Source of the DNA: Diatrype stigma
Taxonomy: Eukaryota > Ascomycota > Sordariomycetes > Xylariales > Diatrypaceae
NCBI GenBank assembly: GCA_022225965.2
Contig: JAKJXP020000163.1
Location: forward strand, 1 to 64,000
Length of the DNA: 64,000 nucleotides
Direction of reading: 5' to 3'
In this document: piece after piece, positions 37,503 to 49,189 of the stretch
How positions within the stretch are numbered: the stretch's first letter is position 1
How the letters are laid out: the number at the start of each line of letters is the position of its first letter
Program-made: the position numbers and the translations under genes
Notes under the pieces: model-generated
What the model was told of the DNA's origin: nothing
Database searches by the model: none
The model's input: the letters and a program-made list of their open reading frames with translations, nothing else

Positions 37503-37850
37503 GGCTGAAATTAAATGTATTATATAAATTTATAGGTTTAATGTTAATGAATTATAATAAATAAGTTATAATAAATAAGCTGGCTATAATAAGTAACTAT
37601 ACGAATTGTAATTAAATACATCGTACGAAATTATAAGTCTGGCTTAAATAAGCTATAATAAGTAAGTTATAATAAATTATAATAATTATAATAGTTATAA
37701 TAGTTATAATAAATAAGTTATAACAAGTAAGCTAGCTATAATAAGTAGTTATAAGGGCCGTAATTAAATATATCGTACGAATTTACGGATTCGGCTTTAA
37801 ATAAGTAAGTTATACGCGATTTTATTAAATACATTATATATAATTACAGG
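37503..37850 (-). repeat. Four degraded copies of a 30-bp motif
   Basis: Segments near 37503, 37605, 37757 and 37817 are inverted, AT-shifted versions of a motif centred on CCGTACGATGCACCCAATTA. GC-rich direct copies occur at 38362-38396 and 39541-39572. Confidence 0.7.
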
Positions 37851-38396
37851 TTTAGCGGTAATAAATAAGTTAAATTAATATATAATACTTTTAAAGCGAA
37901 TTATTTAATTAGTATAAAAAACGAAGTTAACTGGTTTTATTAGTTCTTAAAGCATATAAAATTAATTCGACTAATAAGAAGCCTATATATTAAAGGTATT
38001 TCTTAAGCTTAAATTTCCAGTTATAATTTTCGTAATTACATTATTCTTATAAAATAACCTTTAATTAAAATAAATAATATTAAAATATTAAAAACATTTA
38101 AAAAACGTCGTAAAATAATAAGTTCAAGTTTATTTTAATTAAAGATTATTTTATAAAAATAATGTAATACGGAAATTATATCCGAAAATTCAGGCTTGGG
38201 AAATACCTTTGGCATAAGGGCTTTCCATTAGTCGGACCCATTTTACGCGCTTTAAGGACTGGTCGAGCCAGCTAGCTCCGTTTTCTCAGCCAATCAGGTG
38301 GTGCGCTTTGGAAGTACTATACATTAGCCCAGCCTTTATAACATACCTATTTAAATCCAGACCCGTAATTCCGTACGATGCACCCAATTACAGCCC
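37810..38396. repeat. Large inverted repeat, one arm AT-shifted
   Basis: Left arm about 37,810-38,074 and right arm 38,129-38,396 are reverse complements around a spacer of about 54 nt. The inner 47 bp match almost exactly; outward, the match holds through most of about 260 bp per arm with few indels. The right arm keeps GC-rich versions (for example ATTAGTCGGACCCATTTTAC) where the left arm has AT versions. Confidence 0.85.
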
Positions 38397-38423
38397 GTAC
38401 AGCTATCCACCCACCACTTATCC

Positions 38424-38470
38424 AGCCACTTATATAGCCACCTATATAGCCACTTATATAGCCACTTATT
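38424..38470. repeat. 12-nt tandem repeat (ATAGCCACTTAT)
   Basis: About four units of ATAGCCACTTAT/ATAGCCACCTAT next to the right arm of the inverted repeat. It produces a spurious TYIA peptide repeat. Confidence 0.85.
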
Positions 38471-39751
38471 ATAGCTTACCTACCTGCTACAGGCTGTGGC
38501 AACCTACTTGCCACAGTTGCAGCCTACCTGCTACAGCCCACCAGAACCAGACCTACAATTCTGTTGCCTTATACTTAGGCGTCGTTTTTCGTAAGCGCTG
38601 CGCTGCGGCTATATACGTCGTTTTTAAATGTACCCGCTAAACCCCTTTTAAAAAGATCTCCATAAAACACATAACTTTATAAAAAACCCTTAATTTATAT
38701 TGGTAAATTCTTAAAAGCATTATGTTTACTTTAGTTCATTTTTTATATAAAACGTTATATTTATTTTTCGTTACTTTTTAATTATATAATAATTATAATA
38801 CGTATAAAAACGAAGTATATTATTAAAACCGTTTTATTAAAAGTTATATTATAATATATTTTCTTTATTTATATGTATAAGAGTTTTTTAAAAATTCTTA
38901 AAAAGGTTTCTATATTTAGCATTTTTATTTTAACGCCCTTCTGGTTAACATATAATAACCGCGCATTATACGGTTAAAATAATATATTTAAGGTTTATTT
39001 TATATAATCTTACCCTTCGAGAATCTTTTTAACTATTACGACCGGTGGTTATTATATGTCAGCTAAAAGAACATTTCGATAGCCCATTGTTTAGACGCCT
39101 TTTAGGCTAATATATCATAATTACCGGTCGTAATATAAAAGAAGCCCTAGGCATATTATTTCTAGTTATTCGATAAGTAATTATAACATATTAATTTAAA
39201 ACAACTATAAATAATATAAGCTTAAATAACGTTTTTTTGCTTTTTAAGCTAAGCTTTGTTTTAATAAGTTCGTAAAAGTTTATATATATATATTAACATA
39301 TAATCGACTTATATTAAAAGTTTAAAACTTACTAAATACATATTAGAATTATAATTAATTATTTCAATAATTAATGTATATAAAAGAACATAATAACTTT
39401 AAGAATTTATAAATGCGATTTAAGCTTTCGTAAGTTGTTATAAGTTAAAGGATTATAATTAGCTAATAAATTATAAAACAAAATAGTACTTATAATATAA
39501 ATTACTATAAAAAGAACTACGAAGGCCTGAGTTTTAAGGCAATAATTCTGTACGATGCACCTAATTGCAGCCTATATAGCCACCAATTATAGCCTACTTA
39601 CCTGCTACATCTCACCTGCTGTAGCTGCTATAGCTGCTAGAGCTATACCAGTTACCAGCCACTTCTTATTACTAGCTACATGGCTGTTATAAGCCTTATT
39701 TCCTAGCCGTTTAACTGCCGTTAGCCCGTATAACTTCCGATTTGGTTTCTA

Positions 39752-39838
39752 ACAGCTTAGGGATTTTCCTTTTTTCTCTTGTTTTCTTATTAAGAGTTAA
39801 TAAAAAAAGAAAAAAAAGAGAAAACCCTTAAGCTGGCC
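39752..39838. repeat. Short imperfect palindrome
   Basis: Left half AGCTTAGGGATTTTCC followed by a pyrimidine tract pairs with a right half rich in GAAAA ending CCCTTAAGCT. The centre is around 39,794. Mismatches are mostly G/A or C/T. Confidence 0.7.
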
Positions 39839-39988
39839 CAGATATTTTTTTCTTAAAATACGAATATAAAATAACATTTAAAAGATACGGATAAAAAATA
39901 GCATTTAAAAGATGCGTGGAAATTTTTCGGGCCTTTTTTAAAAAATAAAAAAAAGGCTTCCCGTAGCGCAGCAAAGGGCCGTAGCCTG

Positions 39989-40013
39989 TTTTTTTTTTTT
40001 TTTTTTTTTTTTT
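39989..40013. repeat. Poly-T tract (25 T)
   Basis: Uninterrupted run of 25 T on the plus strand. It could be the tail of a minus-strand retroposed copy, but no LINE or SINE body was identified next to it on that strand. Confidence 0.85.
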
Positions 40014-40189
40014 AAAGGCTCGAAATTCTTTAATAACATTTTCCATTTAAATAAACGTAAATTAGTTAGTTATAAAGCAATTAACTTATTTATTTAATAA
40101 GTAATTTCATTTTTATTATTATAGCCTAAGTATTAATTTATTACGTAATACCGTATTAAAGGCATTAATAATATTTGAAATTAAAAACG

Positions 40190-40760
40190 ACGTAATTTTA
40201 TTTTAAATGAAGGCTATTTTTATGTCGTATATAATGTAAAATGCCAAGTTTAATACCGATCTTTTATATATTGCGACGTTATATACCGACCTCGCGGCGG
40301 ATCCGCAGCTATTAATTATCGGCTTTGTCGATAATATAAACCTTATTGCCTTTAATAAGGACCTATAAAAGAACTATAATAAGCTCGAAAGCGCCTAAAT
40401 GGTTTGTAACAAATGGGCAAATACGTATGAAATGCAGTTTAATTCGAAGAAAAGCATATTTATGCACTTGGCTTAAATCCGCGGAGCGTTATAATAGCGC
40501 GTTTATTTCGGCGACGTTAAAATAAAGCTCGTCGAAAGCTTTAGGTTTTTTTAAATTTAAATAAATAAGAAACTTATATAAAAAAGCACCTTAGCCAGTT
40601 TAAGGCTAAGTTAAAAACGTAATAACTTATAATTATTAAATTCGTAACGTTAATATAAAGCTATAATGTCGCTTATATACGATAGATTTATATTATGGTT
40701 ATTAAATTTACGATAGCCTTCGGAATTATAATGTGACATATTTTAAAGAATAAGTTAAAA
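40190..40760 (+). pseudogene. Dead Tad-like LINE reverse transcriptase
   Basis: The frame through 40,261-40,480 reads like a non-LTR retrotransposon RT palm. It has an LLYIATLYTDL stretch, then a GFVDN box at 40,321 where the family has F-V/A-D-D, then NLIAFNK, and a CNKWAN..MQFNSKKS..MHLA block that matches the LINE pattern C-x-W-x13-K. Stops interrupt it several times. The second catalytic Asp is Asn, as a G-to-A change would give. Flanking sequence to about 41,900 probably belongs to the same element but is too degraded to align by eye. Confidence 0.7.
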
Positions 40761-42850
40761 AGAATTACAAAAAGCTTAAAAAATATAAGAGCTATATTTA
40801 TGCCGCATATACGGGACGTATAAGGAATTCTATTTAGCGCTATTCGAAACCGAAGCTAATATATTATTTATAAACTTATATCTTTTTAAAAAAAACCGCT
40901 AAGTTTAAGGTTCGAATAAACCTAATAAAAAAGCGCAACTTATACATAACGCATATAAAAGAATCGAGCAATAACTGGAATCGCCGCTATTAGGCATCGA
41001 TAAATAAAAATAAAATCGGCCGGGCCACGAAATTACGATATGGAAAAAGCAAAAGGCCGATACGGCACAATATCGGGGGCTCCGTAACCGCGGAACTTAA
41101 TCGAATAAATAATTCGGTAATACTATATCAAATTAAAGCCTTAAGAACAAATAATAAAAACGATAAGATTTTTAAAAAGCAGCTAAACCGAAACGCTAGC
41201 GAAATATAAAAGCGGTAATTACAAAATAAATTAACGATAAATTCGAAAAAGATATAAGGGCCTTTATAAATACGAAACGTTTTTGCTTTTTTAATTACGA
41301 ATTAATGAAATTAAATTAAATTTGTACTTATTTAGCCGTTGCGTTTCCGATATAATAATGCCGTTTTATTACTGCGAATACTTTCCGAAAACGCAGATAT
41401 ACGTAATGCTTTTTTGCCCGTTATATTAAAAGAACCGATAAAGGCTCCGAAATGCTTTCGAACCGCTATCGTTATTAAACCGTAGCGACTTTTTTATGCG
41501 TTAAAAAATAAAGAAGCAACAAAAAAGATAATAACTTAATACATAAACATTAAGCGCTGTCGGAAATTTCGTAAAACTTAGAAAATAAAGGAAAAAAACG
41601 GCAAAAACGCAGCGCCTTATCGTCGTATACATAACGGATGGTATTCTTTTACGTACTTATAACCTTATACCTTTAATATAAATCGATTAAACTATTAAAT
41701 AAAAGCAGTTTAAATACGAAAAGTAATACAACGTTATTATTATAAGGCAATATTTGATTAAAAGCGCTAAAGTTTTACCGTAAAGGGCCTTTTTTAAGGG
41801 CCCTTTTGGATTTCTTATAACGAATTAAATCGGTAAATAAATCCGAAAAAAAAGCCTTCGGCTTTACTTAAGGGTATTTAATAATAATAATACCGATTTT
41901 TTAAATAACGTATCGAATTATTAGGTACTAATAACGCTTTTACGAATAGCTATTATTGATATGCGTTTTATTATTAGCCGTTTTAGGCCTTTTTTAAAGC
42001 AGAAAAAAAAAGAAAATAAACCGTTAGGACTTTTTAACCGTAAAGTCGGATTTGCTTATTCTTAGAAATATAATAATTTCGGCGGTACGAAAGAACGTTA
42101 GGTAATATCCGTATCGCAGGTATTTTTCGTAAAACGTACGAACGGTATTTTTAATAGCCGGCTATACGTATTAAAGTAATAAGGCTATTAGTTCGTTTTT
42201 TTTAAATATTATATTAAGGGTTTTAATATAAACGTTTTTTTATTTCCGTTATTATTATTAATTAATTTTATGAAATTAATTCGTAAGTATAAGCAATTAT
42301 CGAAAGGTTAATTATAAAAGGGTTTATATCGTAAGGCTTAAACGAGCGTTATAAGTCGTTAATGTTTTTATTATTTATTTATAAAACGAGGATTTTATAA
42401 CGAAAATATTAAAATTTTCTTTTTATATTTATTATTATTCGGTTTTCGTTTATTATTAACGGAATTCGAAAGTTATTTTAATTTTTTGTTAGCTTATTAT
42501 GTTATAAATAAACTTATTCGACGTAATATTAATTATTTCCCGTTTTTAATATTAGTTTTTTTTGTTTTTCGAATAATAAATTTGTGGTTTTTTTTATAAT
42601 TAAATCCGGGATTTTATTTTTCGATATTGCCGCCGATTAGCGCATTTATTTAATAACTTTATTAGAACTTTTCATTTATTATAACGCATTTTATTTGTAA
42701 TTATGTTTAAATTTCTTTAACGCTTTTATTATCCAATTAAGCGTATTTAATAATAAGTAAATTAAGTTTTTACATTTTTAAATTAACGCAAATGCGGTTA
42801 GTTTTTTTATTTAATATGTGTTTTCGATAAGTAATAAAATAAAGAACTAT

Positions 42851-45030
42851 TAGTTTAGTTAATAGTTACCTAGAAGAAAGATTGCTAAGGGGGAAGTTAG
42901 GTTGGTTTGGGGTGGAGGGCAGGAATGTCGTCGTCGTTACATAGTATAGTTTTCTTTCATGCCGCCCGACCAGTCGGTACCCACATATGGGTACATGTAT
43001 GTATCACCGTCCCACCCGTTCCCGCCCCCTATTTATTTCATAGCACCAACCAACCAACCTGCTCCGCGACCCGGTGGTGAGAGACTCAGAACAAAGGCGC
43101 GCCGGACGGTTAGAAACGGTCGTCTTTCGATATCAAAAACGTAGGTATGGTAGTTAATTAGTTAGGCTTTCATTGATCTGATGTTCGGCACTGGTATTGT
43201 TGTTGGTCACAGTTGGTGTTGGTGTGGGCGTTCGGTATTCCGCCCCGCGGGTTGTAACCGCATATTCACATAGTTACCTGCCACCGGGAACTCCAGCTCT
43301 TGGGCCCGCTCCGGAAAGTACCTACCCATTCCCCATTTCCTCCCGCCCATATGGTAGTACCACCCCCTCGGTTTTTCGTATCAATGATATGTCCAAAATA
43401 ATTTCACACGGTCTCCGAGAAGTTTTTGGATAGCAAAGTAATTAACAAACACGCCTTCGCATCGACTAGACTGCTTGGTGAGTGGTGAGAGGCAAAATCA
43501 GTACAACAGTTATCGCGGCGGTAGCGCCGCTATGTTGCATAGTACGAGCGGTGTGCAAGCTTTACTAAGGGGCCCTCCCAGGGGCTGCCCCTGTGGGTTT
43601 CTTATACAAGATGAACCCGGAATGGGTGAAGACTTCGGCATCAGCCAGGGTGTATTTGATAATCATTAAATTAATAAACACGCCGTCTATTGGTCTAGAC
43701 TATTAGCAACTTTCTTTGAATTTCCTTGCCCAACGATGCGATGATCATCAGTCTTATGAAACAGCCCCCGCCCTCCTACTTGGCCGCCGGGTGTGGGCGT
43801 CCTATGTACGAGATCGCCTACTGTTGGGTATGCTAGATAGGTACCTACATAGACACTGTCCCCGAGCAACGAGTACCAGGACTAGTTATATAGGTACCTA
43901 CCGGACGCGACGATGCGATGCGGTGCGATGCGCAGCGCGCTGAGCGTGCCCGTCACTCGCACTGACTGGGATCTTTGAGTATTCGTTCAGCGCGGCTGGG
44001 AGGACATCCAACCTCGCCAAGCTAAGCCAGGTACGCCGGCGGTTGTCATTGCCACCGCCAGCGACGTCGGGTCAGCAACACTCTGGTATCTAGCTGGCGG
44101 CAGCGGCAGTGGCAGCGGGGTAGACCAGGGCTCGCTAGCACGACCTGTATGTGATTGTCCACTCGTTCGTACGCGTCCAGTCCTGATGCCCAGCCTGGGC
44201 GCGCACATGGTGCCCGTCACCCGGTCCCGAGGCAGCGTAGACTGGTTTGATTAGCGCGTCCTCCTGCGTCGAGCCTTGCAGCGGAAGGTTACATCGCATC
44301 GCTATGGGTGAGTTCGCCGTGACGATGCCGAAGACGGGGAAAGGGGGTTGGGGGAGGGGGGAGAAGAGCGTGCTGTGGAAAGGGGGGTTGCTGCTTGACG
44401 AGCGGCCCGTTCAACTTTACCATGACATGCTACCTGAGAGCCCCGGGTGCAACCTTGGCGGAGAACAAGATCAGGTGGGTGAAAGATAGAAATGCCGCCG
44501 TAGAGAACGAGGCCGGTAGGATACAGGACAGCATCAGAAAAGAGGGCATAGGTACTTGCTTGTCTGGGGGTCGCGATGGTTTGTTTGCTTGCACGTCATA
44601 GGTTTTCACCCTTCATTGTTTCGCGTCGTTCCAGAGCGTACTTGGGACAGTGTATGGATGAGTATGAAGAGACTTTCTCATCAGTGGTAGCTCTATTACT
44701 CCCCTCGGAGAGGAGTCTGGAATAGAGGGGGAGGACGAGGGGACGAGGGGAAAGAAAGAATAAAGAAACCAAGGTTGTACTTTGTAGTTAAAAGGGAGCG
44801 TTGTATAAGACCAACTACCGAAGCAAAGCTCCATATATCGACTACGTGAGTCAGACTTGATGACTACATACAATCCGAGGGGGTGCACAAGATATGACTA
44901 CCTACTCATAACACGACCACTAAATTCCTAGAAGAACTACATGGCCCGAGTGACAGATTGTTGCCACGGTGGAGCTCGGGGGGTAGAACTTGAAAGGCTG
45001 CCAAGGCTTGGTCATCTGACTACCATATCT
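42851..45030. other. Normal-GC intergenic region after island 1
   Basis: Composition returns to that of region 1. Several 60-90 codon frames are present (for example 43475-43669, 44247-44489), but none has a recognisable domain or a convincing splice pattern. Confidence 0.5.
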
Positions 45031-46248
45031 CTAGGCTGTGTTCCCGACAGGTTCACCCACTATCCACCCAAGCATGCGCATGTAGTTGAGTCGCTGGTCA
45101 ACGGTGGAGTATAGGCTGAGGAGCTTCGTCTTCCGGTAATGTATAACGTAATCTCCGCCACTGCCGGGCCTCTCGCTCACGTAGCCTTGTACGACGCGAC
45201 AGTGCCACGCCATGCACGAGATAAAAGTAACCTGTATTCGAGTCAGTGAAGTACGTCATCAGGGTAGTCTCTGGTCCTCAATGCTGGTATATCACGCCCT
45301 ATGGCAGATAGACGTACGGGTATTATCCGGTGTGGGCAGCCCTCATGCTCCATCCTCACAAGGCTCTGGTTCAGGATGGTCCAGATCTCGCTCGTGAGAA
45401 TGTCTTCATCCTTGTATATGATGTCGCTCACGTCGCAGCAGGGTTTTTTAATGCCGGTAGATAGATGGGTGAAAACATGGGGTTTTGATTCGTCGGTACA
45501 CACTTGGCGGCCGCGATCGGACCACTGGGCGAAATACTTACCAGCGGGAGCGGACAACTCCTCCCGCTGATAGTACCCAACAGTACTAGCAGGTTGTCAG
45601 CTATTTCTCGAGCCCCTAGAAGTCTCGAAAGAGCATAGTGACTGACTCGCTGACTTTCCACCAATGGACTCTTTTACCTAGTGGTATAAGATGTCCATCC
45701 CTTTCTTGAATTTCTTCGTCTTCGTACTCGGGCCAGGCAAGCCACCTGCCCATATTGCCAAGTATGGTGAAGGCAGACCACCATTGGGTTTGACGGTCAC
45801 TTCTGTAATCCTCATGATATAGCCAGGGCTTATACTCCTCCAATACTTCCTGCACTGCGCTCAATGGAAGCACCTTTATGAATTGGTCGCCGCCGTCGAG
45901 CGGCTTCCCGTCGTCTATGTCAAGATCCGTGATTTCGATATGGGCTGTGTCGATAAACTCCGAGTCCAAGGTCAATTCTTGTACGTCCCAGAGGCGGCCG
46001 TATATCCGATTCATGAAGTCGACGATGCCCTTCCGAGTGTTAGGATCTAGAGGTATGCTCTGTGGTTGTTGCTGCAGCTGATGCTGAGATAGTTGGTTTG
46101 CTGCTGCTGCTGCTGCGACTGGTTCTGAGGCAACTGCGTCTGTGCAGTCACTCTGAACCGTCGATGTTGGTGTTGATGCGATGTCTGAGCTGAAGGCGTT
46201 CGCATGGTCGCCACCTGTTGTGCTCATTTTGGTCTCCTGCCGGGGCAT
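45031..46248 (-). CDS. Three-exon gene, uncharacterised protein
   Basis: Exons on the minus strand: 46248-45647, 45585-45318 and 45231-45031, giving 356 residues (349 from the next Met, MSTTGGD, at nt 46227, which is the more likely start). The model joins three separate frames with consistent phases through introns that have branch-like CTGAC signals. The N-terminal 70 residues are Ser/Thr/Ala/Gln-rich; the rest is globular, with WWSAFTILGNMGRWLAW, a Cys pair in KKPCCDVSD, and a Trp/Tyr-rich C-terminus ending GEPVGNTA. I do not recognise the family. There is no signal peptide or clear membrane span. It is divergent from the gene at 47404 and sits between two transposon islands. If intron 1 is not removed, a 210-residue form ends at 45616. 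Confidence 0.68.
45232..45317 (-). other. Intron 2 of the uncharacterised gene
   Basis: 86-nt phase-0 intron: donor GTACGT, branch CACTGACTC, acceptor AATACAG. It joins HRIIP to VTFISCMAWH. Both exon frames are open up to the junction. Confidence 0.8.
45586..45646 (-). other. Intron 1 of the uncharacterised gene
   Basis: 61-nt phase-2 intron: donor GTCAGT (weaker than usual), branch AGCTGAC, acceptor TGCTAG. It removes the stop after LFRDF and joins WWKVSD to TVGYYQREEL. Other donors in the vicinity are possible but break the frame or give a poorer join. Confidence 0.6.
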
Positions 46249-47403
46249 CGGCTAGCCACACAAGAACCCTAGTCCTTTCAAACAAAGCAGGCAAGTGATG
46301 GCACTGGTTGTTTTGTTGGAATCTACGTGAAGATTGTGCCTGAAGTGTTGGCATGTGATGGATGGTACATGTTTGTTGGCGGCCGGTTAGCAATACAGGT
46401 GAATATGTCACATTTAGGCTAGCTTAGCTCCTGGTGGCGTACCCAGCCACCTAAGGGAGTGCACGGGCTTGGGTCCACTACCCTCATTTCTCCCATACAA
46501 ATTGGGTGCACGAGAAGAGTAGCGCTTACCGCTCCTTCTGCTTCTTTTTCTTTCGGTAGAGATAATTGATAATCCGATGCCAATAAGCCACTTTACTTCT
46601 ATATTGCGGATGCGACAGAATAGGTTTACCTACAAAGTACATACATAGGTAACTAGGACCTAGTTAGGTGTTATAGGTGTTCTGTGGTATGTATGGAGTG
46701 GAGTCACGGTAGGTATGTGGGTTTTGCCCCCATAAAAGTATTCAAGATTCAATCAGTACTAGTGGGAAGTATCCAACATCCCCCGTTATATACATATATA
46801 TTGAAGTTATGGGACTGCAAGAATACAAGCCATGATGTGGTTTTCTGTACTTACCTAGGTATATAGTGGAAGTCTTGTTAGCAACATCAACCGTCAGGAT
46901 CCACCTTGAATTCCACATAACATAAACTTGTTCCGCATCCATAAATCCGTGAATAACATACCATGGCTTTCAGTTCAATGCAACCTCTGTTGGTTCCAGA
47001 GTTGGACCAGTTAATTCACCAGCGGGAGACCAACACTTGTTACGAACAAAGATGAACCATCGATATCACAATGTCACGAGCATCTAAATCGTATCTACAA
47101 TACTCAGCATTATGCAGTTGTTGGCGGCAGAATGGTTCAGCACCCCTGAATAGCCCATGCCTTGCTACAGATATTCAGGGGGCCACCAACATCATGATCA
47201 TGTGTCATACTGCTCACCATGGTATTCATCAGTCAACCAACATCTTCACTGGCTCTCAAAGAATCTGGATGAATATATAATGATCGAAATTTCAGTCCCT
47301 TTTCACTATCTGAACACCAGAGCATGCTATAAGACGACGACAACAGACATAGCCTTGTATTTCTGTTCCTTTACATCCCTTGCTACCGTTTAATCGCAGA
47401 GCC
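46249..47403. promoter_or_regulatory. Shared divergent promoter region
   Basis: 1.15 kb between the 5' ends of two divergently transcribed accessory genes, without credible frames. Presumably holds both promoters; no specific element can be named. Confidence 0.5.
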
Positions 47404-48851
47404 ATGGCTACGGGCATAAACGTGGTTTTTCACAGCCTACCTCAAAACCTGAGTGGATGGTTGCAGGCTGGGACATCGAGAAATTTGAAAGATCAATCCA
47501 TTTTCAAAGGTGGTCGAAAAGCTTCTGCTTCCGAAATCCAGTTTCTCCAATACCTACAATTGCACGTTTTTTGTGCCAATTTGAAACCTGGTAGGATGCT
47601 ACAGGAATTGGCAGAAAGTGGGAGACTGGGTTGGGTCAGCAAGACGAATCTCGACAAAGCCAACAATATCTTACAGAAAAACGACAAGACCGGTGGATAT
47701 CACTGTTTTGGTAGTGACTGGGAAGGATATATCCGGATGGTAAGAGCTTCAAAACAGTCAGTCGATAACTTCCAGCCCAGGAATCCCTTCAGCGGAATGT
47801 TCTGTCAGCAGCAGGAGTACAACCTATATCTGCCGGGGCTACGTAATATAATTGAAAACCCTGCGAACAACAACACGCCAAGCACACCGAAAGACAAGAT
47901 ATTAGGCACACCGACAGAGCCGCCAAGCACACCGGTAAAAGGAAAAAACACAGGCAGTGGTGCTAGTGCTAACGATGACGAGCTGGCACAAGGTTTGGAA
48001 GATCTATCATTAGACCCGAAAACGCCAGGCCCGCGAACGCCAGGCCCAAGAACACCAAGCACATCACCACTGAAAATGGACCTTAAATCACCGACTACAG
48101 GAGAGGCCGCCAGGTACGACAAACCGGAATTATTAAGTGAACAAATTATCAATGCTGCTTTCATTTCGTTTGCAAGAACTATGAATATTTTTCAGCCAAA
48201 ACCGCTGAATTTGGACTGGACAATCGGCCCTTTCGTTTTTCCTTTCACGAACACAATCGACCAAAAAGTCATGTTCACAGCAAAGACAGACGGAGGCCTT
48301 CGGTTGCGGGAGGGTGGCCTGCCTGCTGCCCTCTTCGAAGCGAAAGCGCATCTTCGTTATAGGCCTGGAACAGACACAAGTGCAACGGGTGACGATAGGG
48401 TTAACAAGCACGTTGACAAAATCAAGATGCAAGAAGCAACTGAATTGGCTTGTTGGATTCATAACTATCCCCCGCATGTCCAGAATGAACAACAGACGTT
48501 TCAGTAAGTCGACTAATGCTATTACCCTCCTTGAAGCTTGTGACACACGCCTCTAACTTGGTCTCCCACAGGCGTATCCTTTTCTCACAGGACCTAAATG
48601 AAATCTACGTTAACGTCGCTACTTTCAAAGGACCCTATGTGAAATACATCTGTGGGGAACGAGCTAAAGACACTCAGACTTCCAAGGCCACAGCTCAACC
48701 TTACACTCAAGAGGATTTCTTGAGGGTGGAAGAGTTTGGGCCCTTTGAGACAGATGCCCCTGAGGACATGGAATTCATGGGCCGATTGATATTAGCCTTC
48801 ACCATGCAATCTTCTACAAAAGAGGGGAGAAGAGCAGCTTACGGTGGTTAA
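47404..48851 (+). CDS. Uncharacterised protein with possible PD-(D/E)XK nuclease-like core
   Basis: Exon 1 47404-48503 and exon 2 48572-48851 give 459 residues, starting at MATGINVV (ATG in a GCCATGGC context; the frame is open from 47380). Residues 1-150 are globular. Residues 160-245 are a Pro/Thr/Ser-rich linker with PGPRTP repeats. The C-terminal 200 residues carry D296 (in AKTDGGL), a strand with E312-x-K314 (LFEAKAHL), a helix with Q343-E344 (KMQEATELACW) and a following strand (RILFSQDLNEIYVNV). D...E-x-K...Q/E on that alternation is the core pattern of the PD-(D/E)XK nuclease superfamily, so a nuclease-like fold is proposed, not proven. The start is divergent from the gene at 46248. 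Confidence 0.72.
48504..48571 (+). other. Intron of the PD-(D/E)XK-like gene
   Basis: 68-nt phase-2 intron: donor GTAAGT, branch CTCTAACTT, acceptor CCACAG. It joins QQTFQ to RILFSQDL. Confidence 0.92.
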
Positions 48852-48913
48852 TCCCCGACGAAAACCCCAGCATGATTGATTTTGCTCTCCTTGTTTTCCC
48901 GGGCGCTTCCTTA

Positions 48914-48933
48914 GGGGGGGGGGGGGGGGGGGG
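48914..48933. repeat. Poly-G tract (20 G)
   Basis: Uninterrupted run of 20 G some 60 nt after the stop codon of the preceding gene, close to the edge of the second AT-rich island. The exact count may be unreliable. Confidence 0.85.
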
Positions 48934-49189
48934 TTACTTAGATTCACAACAAAGGTGGTCACAGTGATGATGACGGTAATGAAGGATGTCAAAGAAGATG
49001 AAGAGTTCGTTTAAATCAGGTTTTAGTCTTTTCATTTGTTGGCTTCCTTTCTTTTCTTTCTCATTGGTTTCCTTATCATTTTGTTAAGGCACACTCTTTT
49101 ACTTTTTGCTTGTTGGCGCTTATTACTTAGCTTATTTGGTCATCTCCTACTTCTTGTCTGGTATCGTTAGCTATTTCTCTTCTTAAATA

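Larger units (their letters stand above)
36975..42850. mobile_element. AT-rich island of RIP-like degraded repeats
   Basis: Base composition changes abruptly at both edges. The interior is dominated by TTATAATAAATAAG-type sequence and contains no intact gene. It holds an inverted-repeat element, short palindromes, a 30-bp dispersed motif and a dead LINE reverse transcriptase. The compared inverted arms differ mainly by C-to-T and G-to-A changes, the mark of repeat-induced point mutation known in Neurospora and other Pezizomycotina. About 41,900-42,850 is T-rich and I recognise nothing in it. Confidence 0.85.

Noticed and set aside
38308..38640. 110-codon frame with TYIA repeats
   Set aside because: Made by a 12-nt tandem repeat in the inverted-repeat element.
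39989..40013. T25 read as the poly-A tail of a minus-strand retroposon
   Set aside because: No LINE or SINE body could be identified beside it on the minus strand, and the nearby RT remnant runs on the plus strand.
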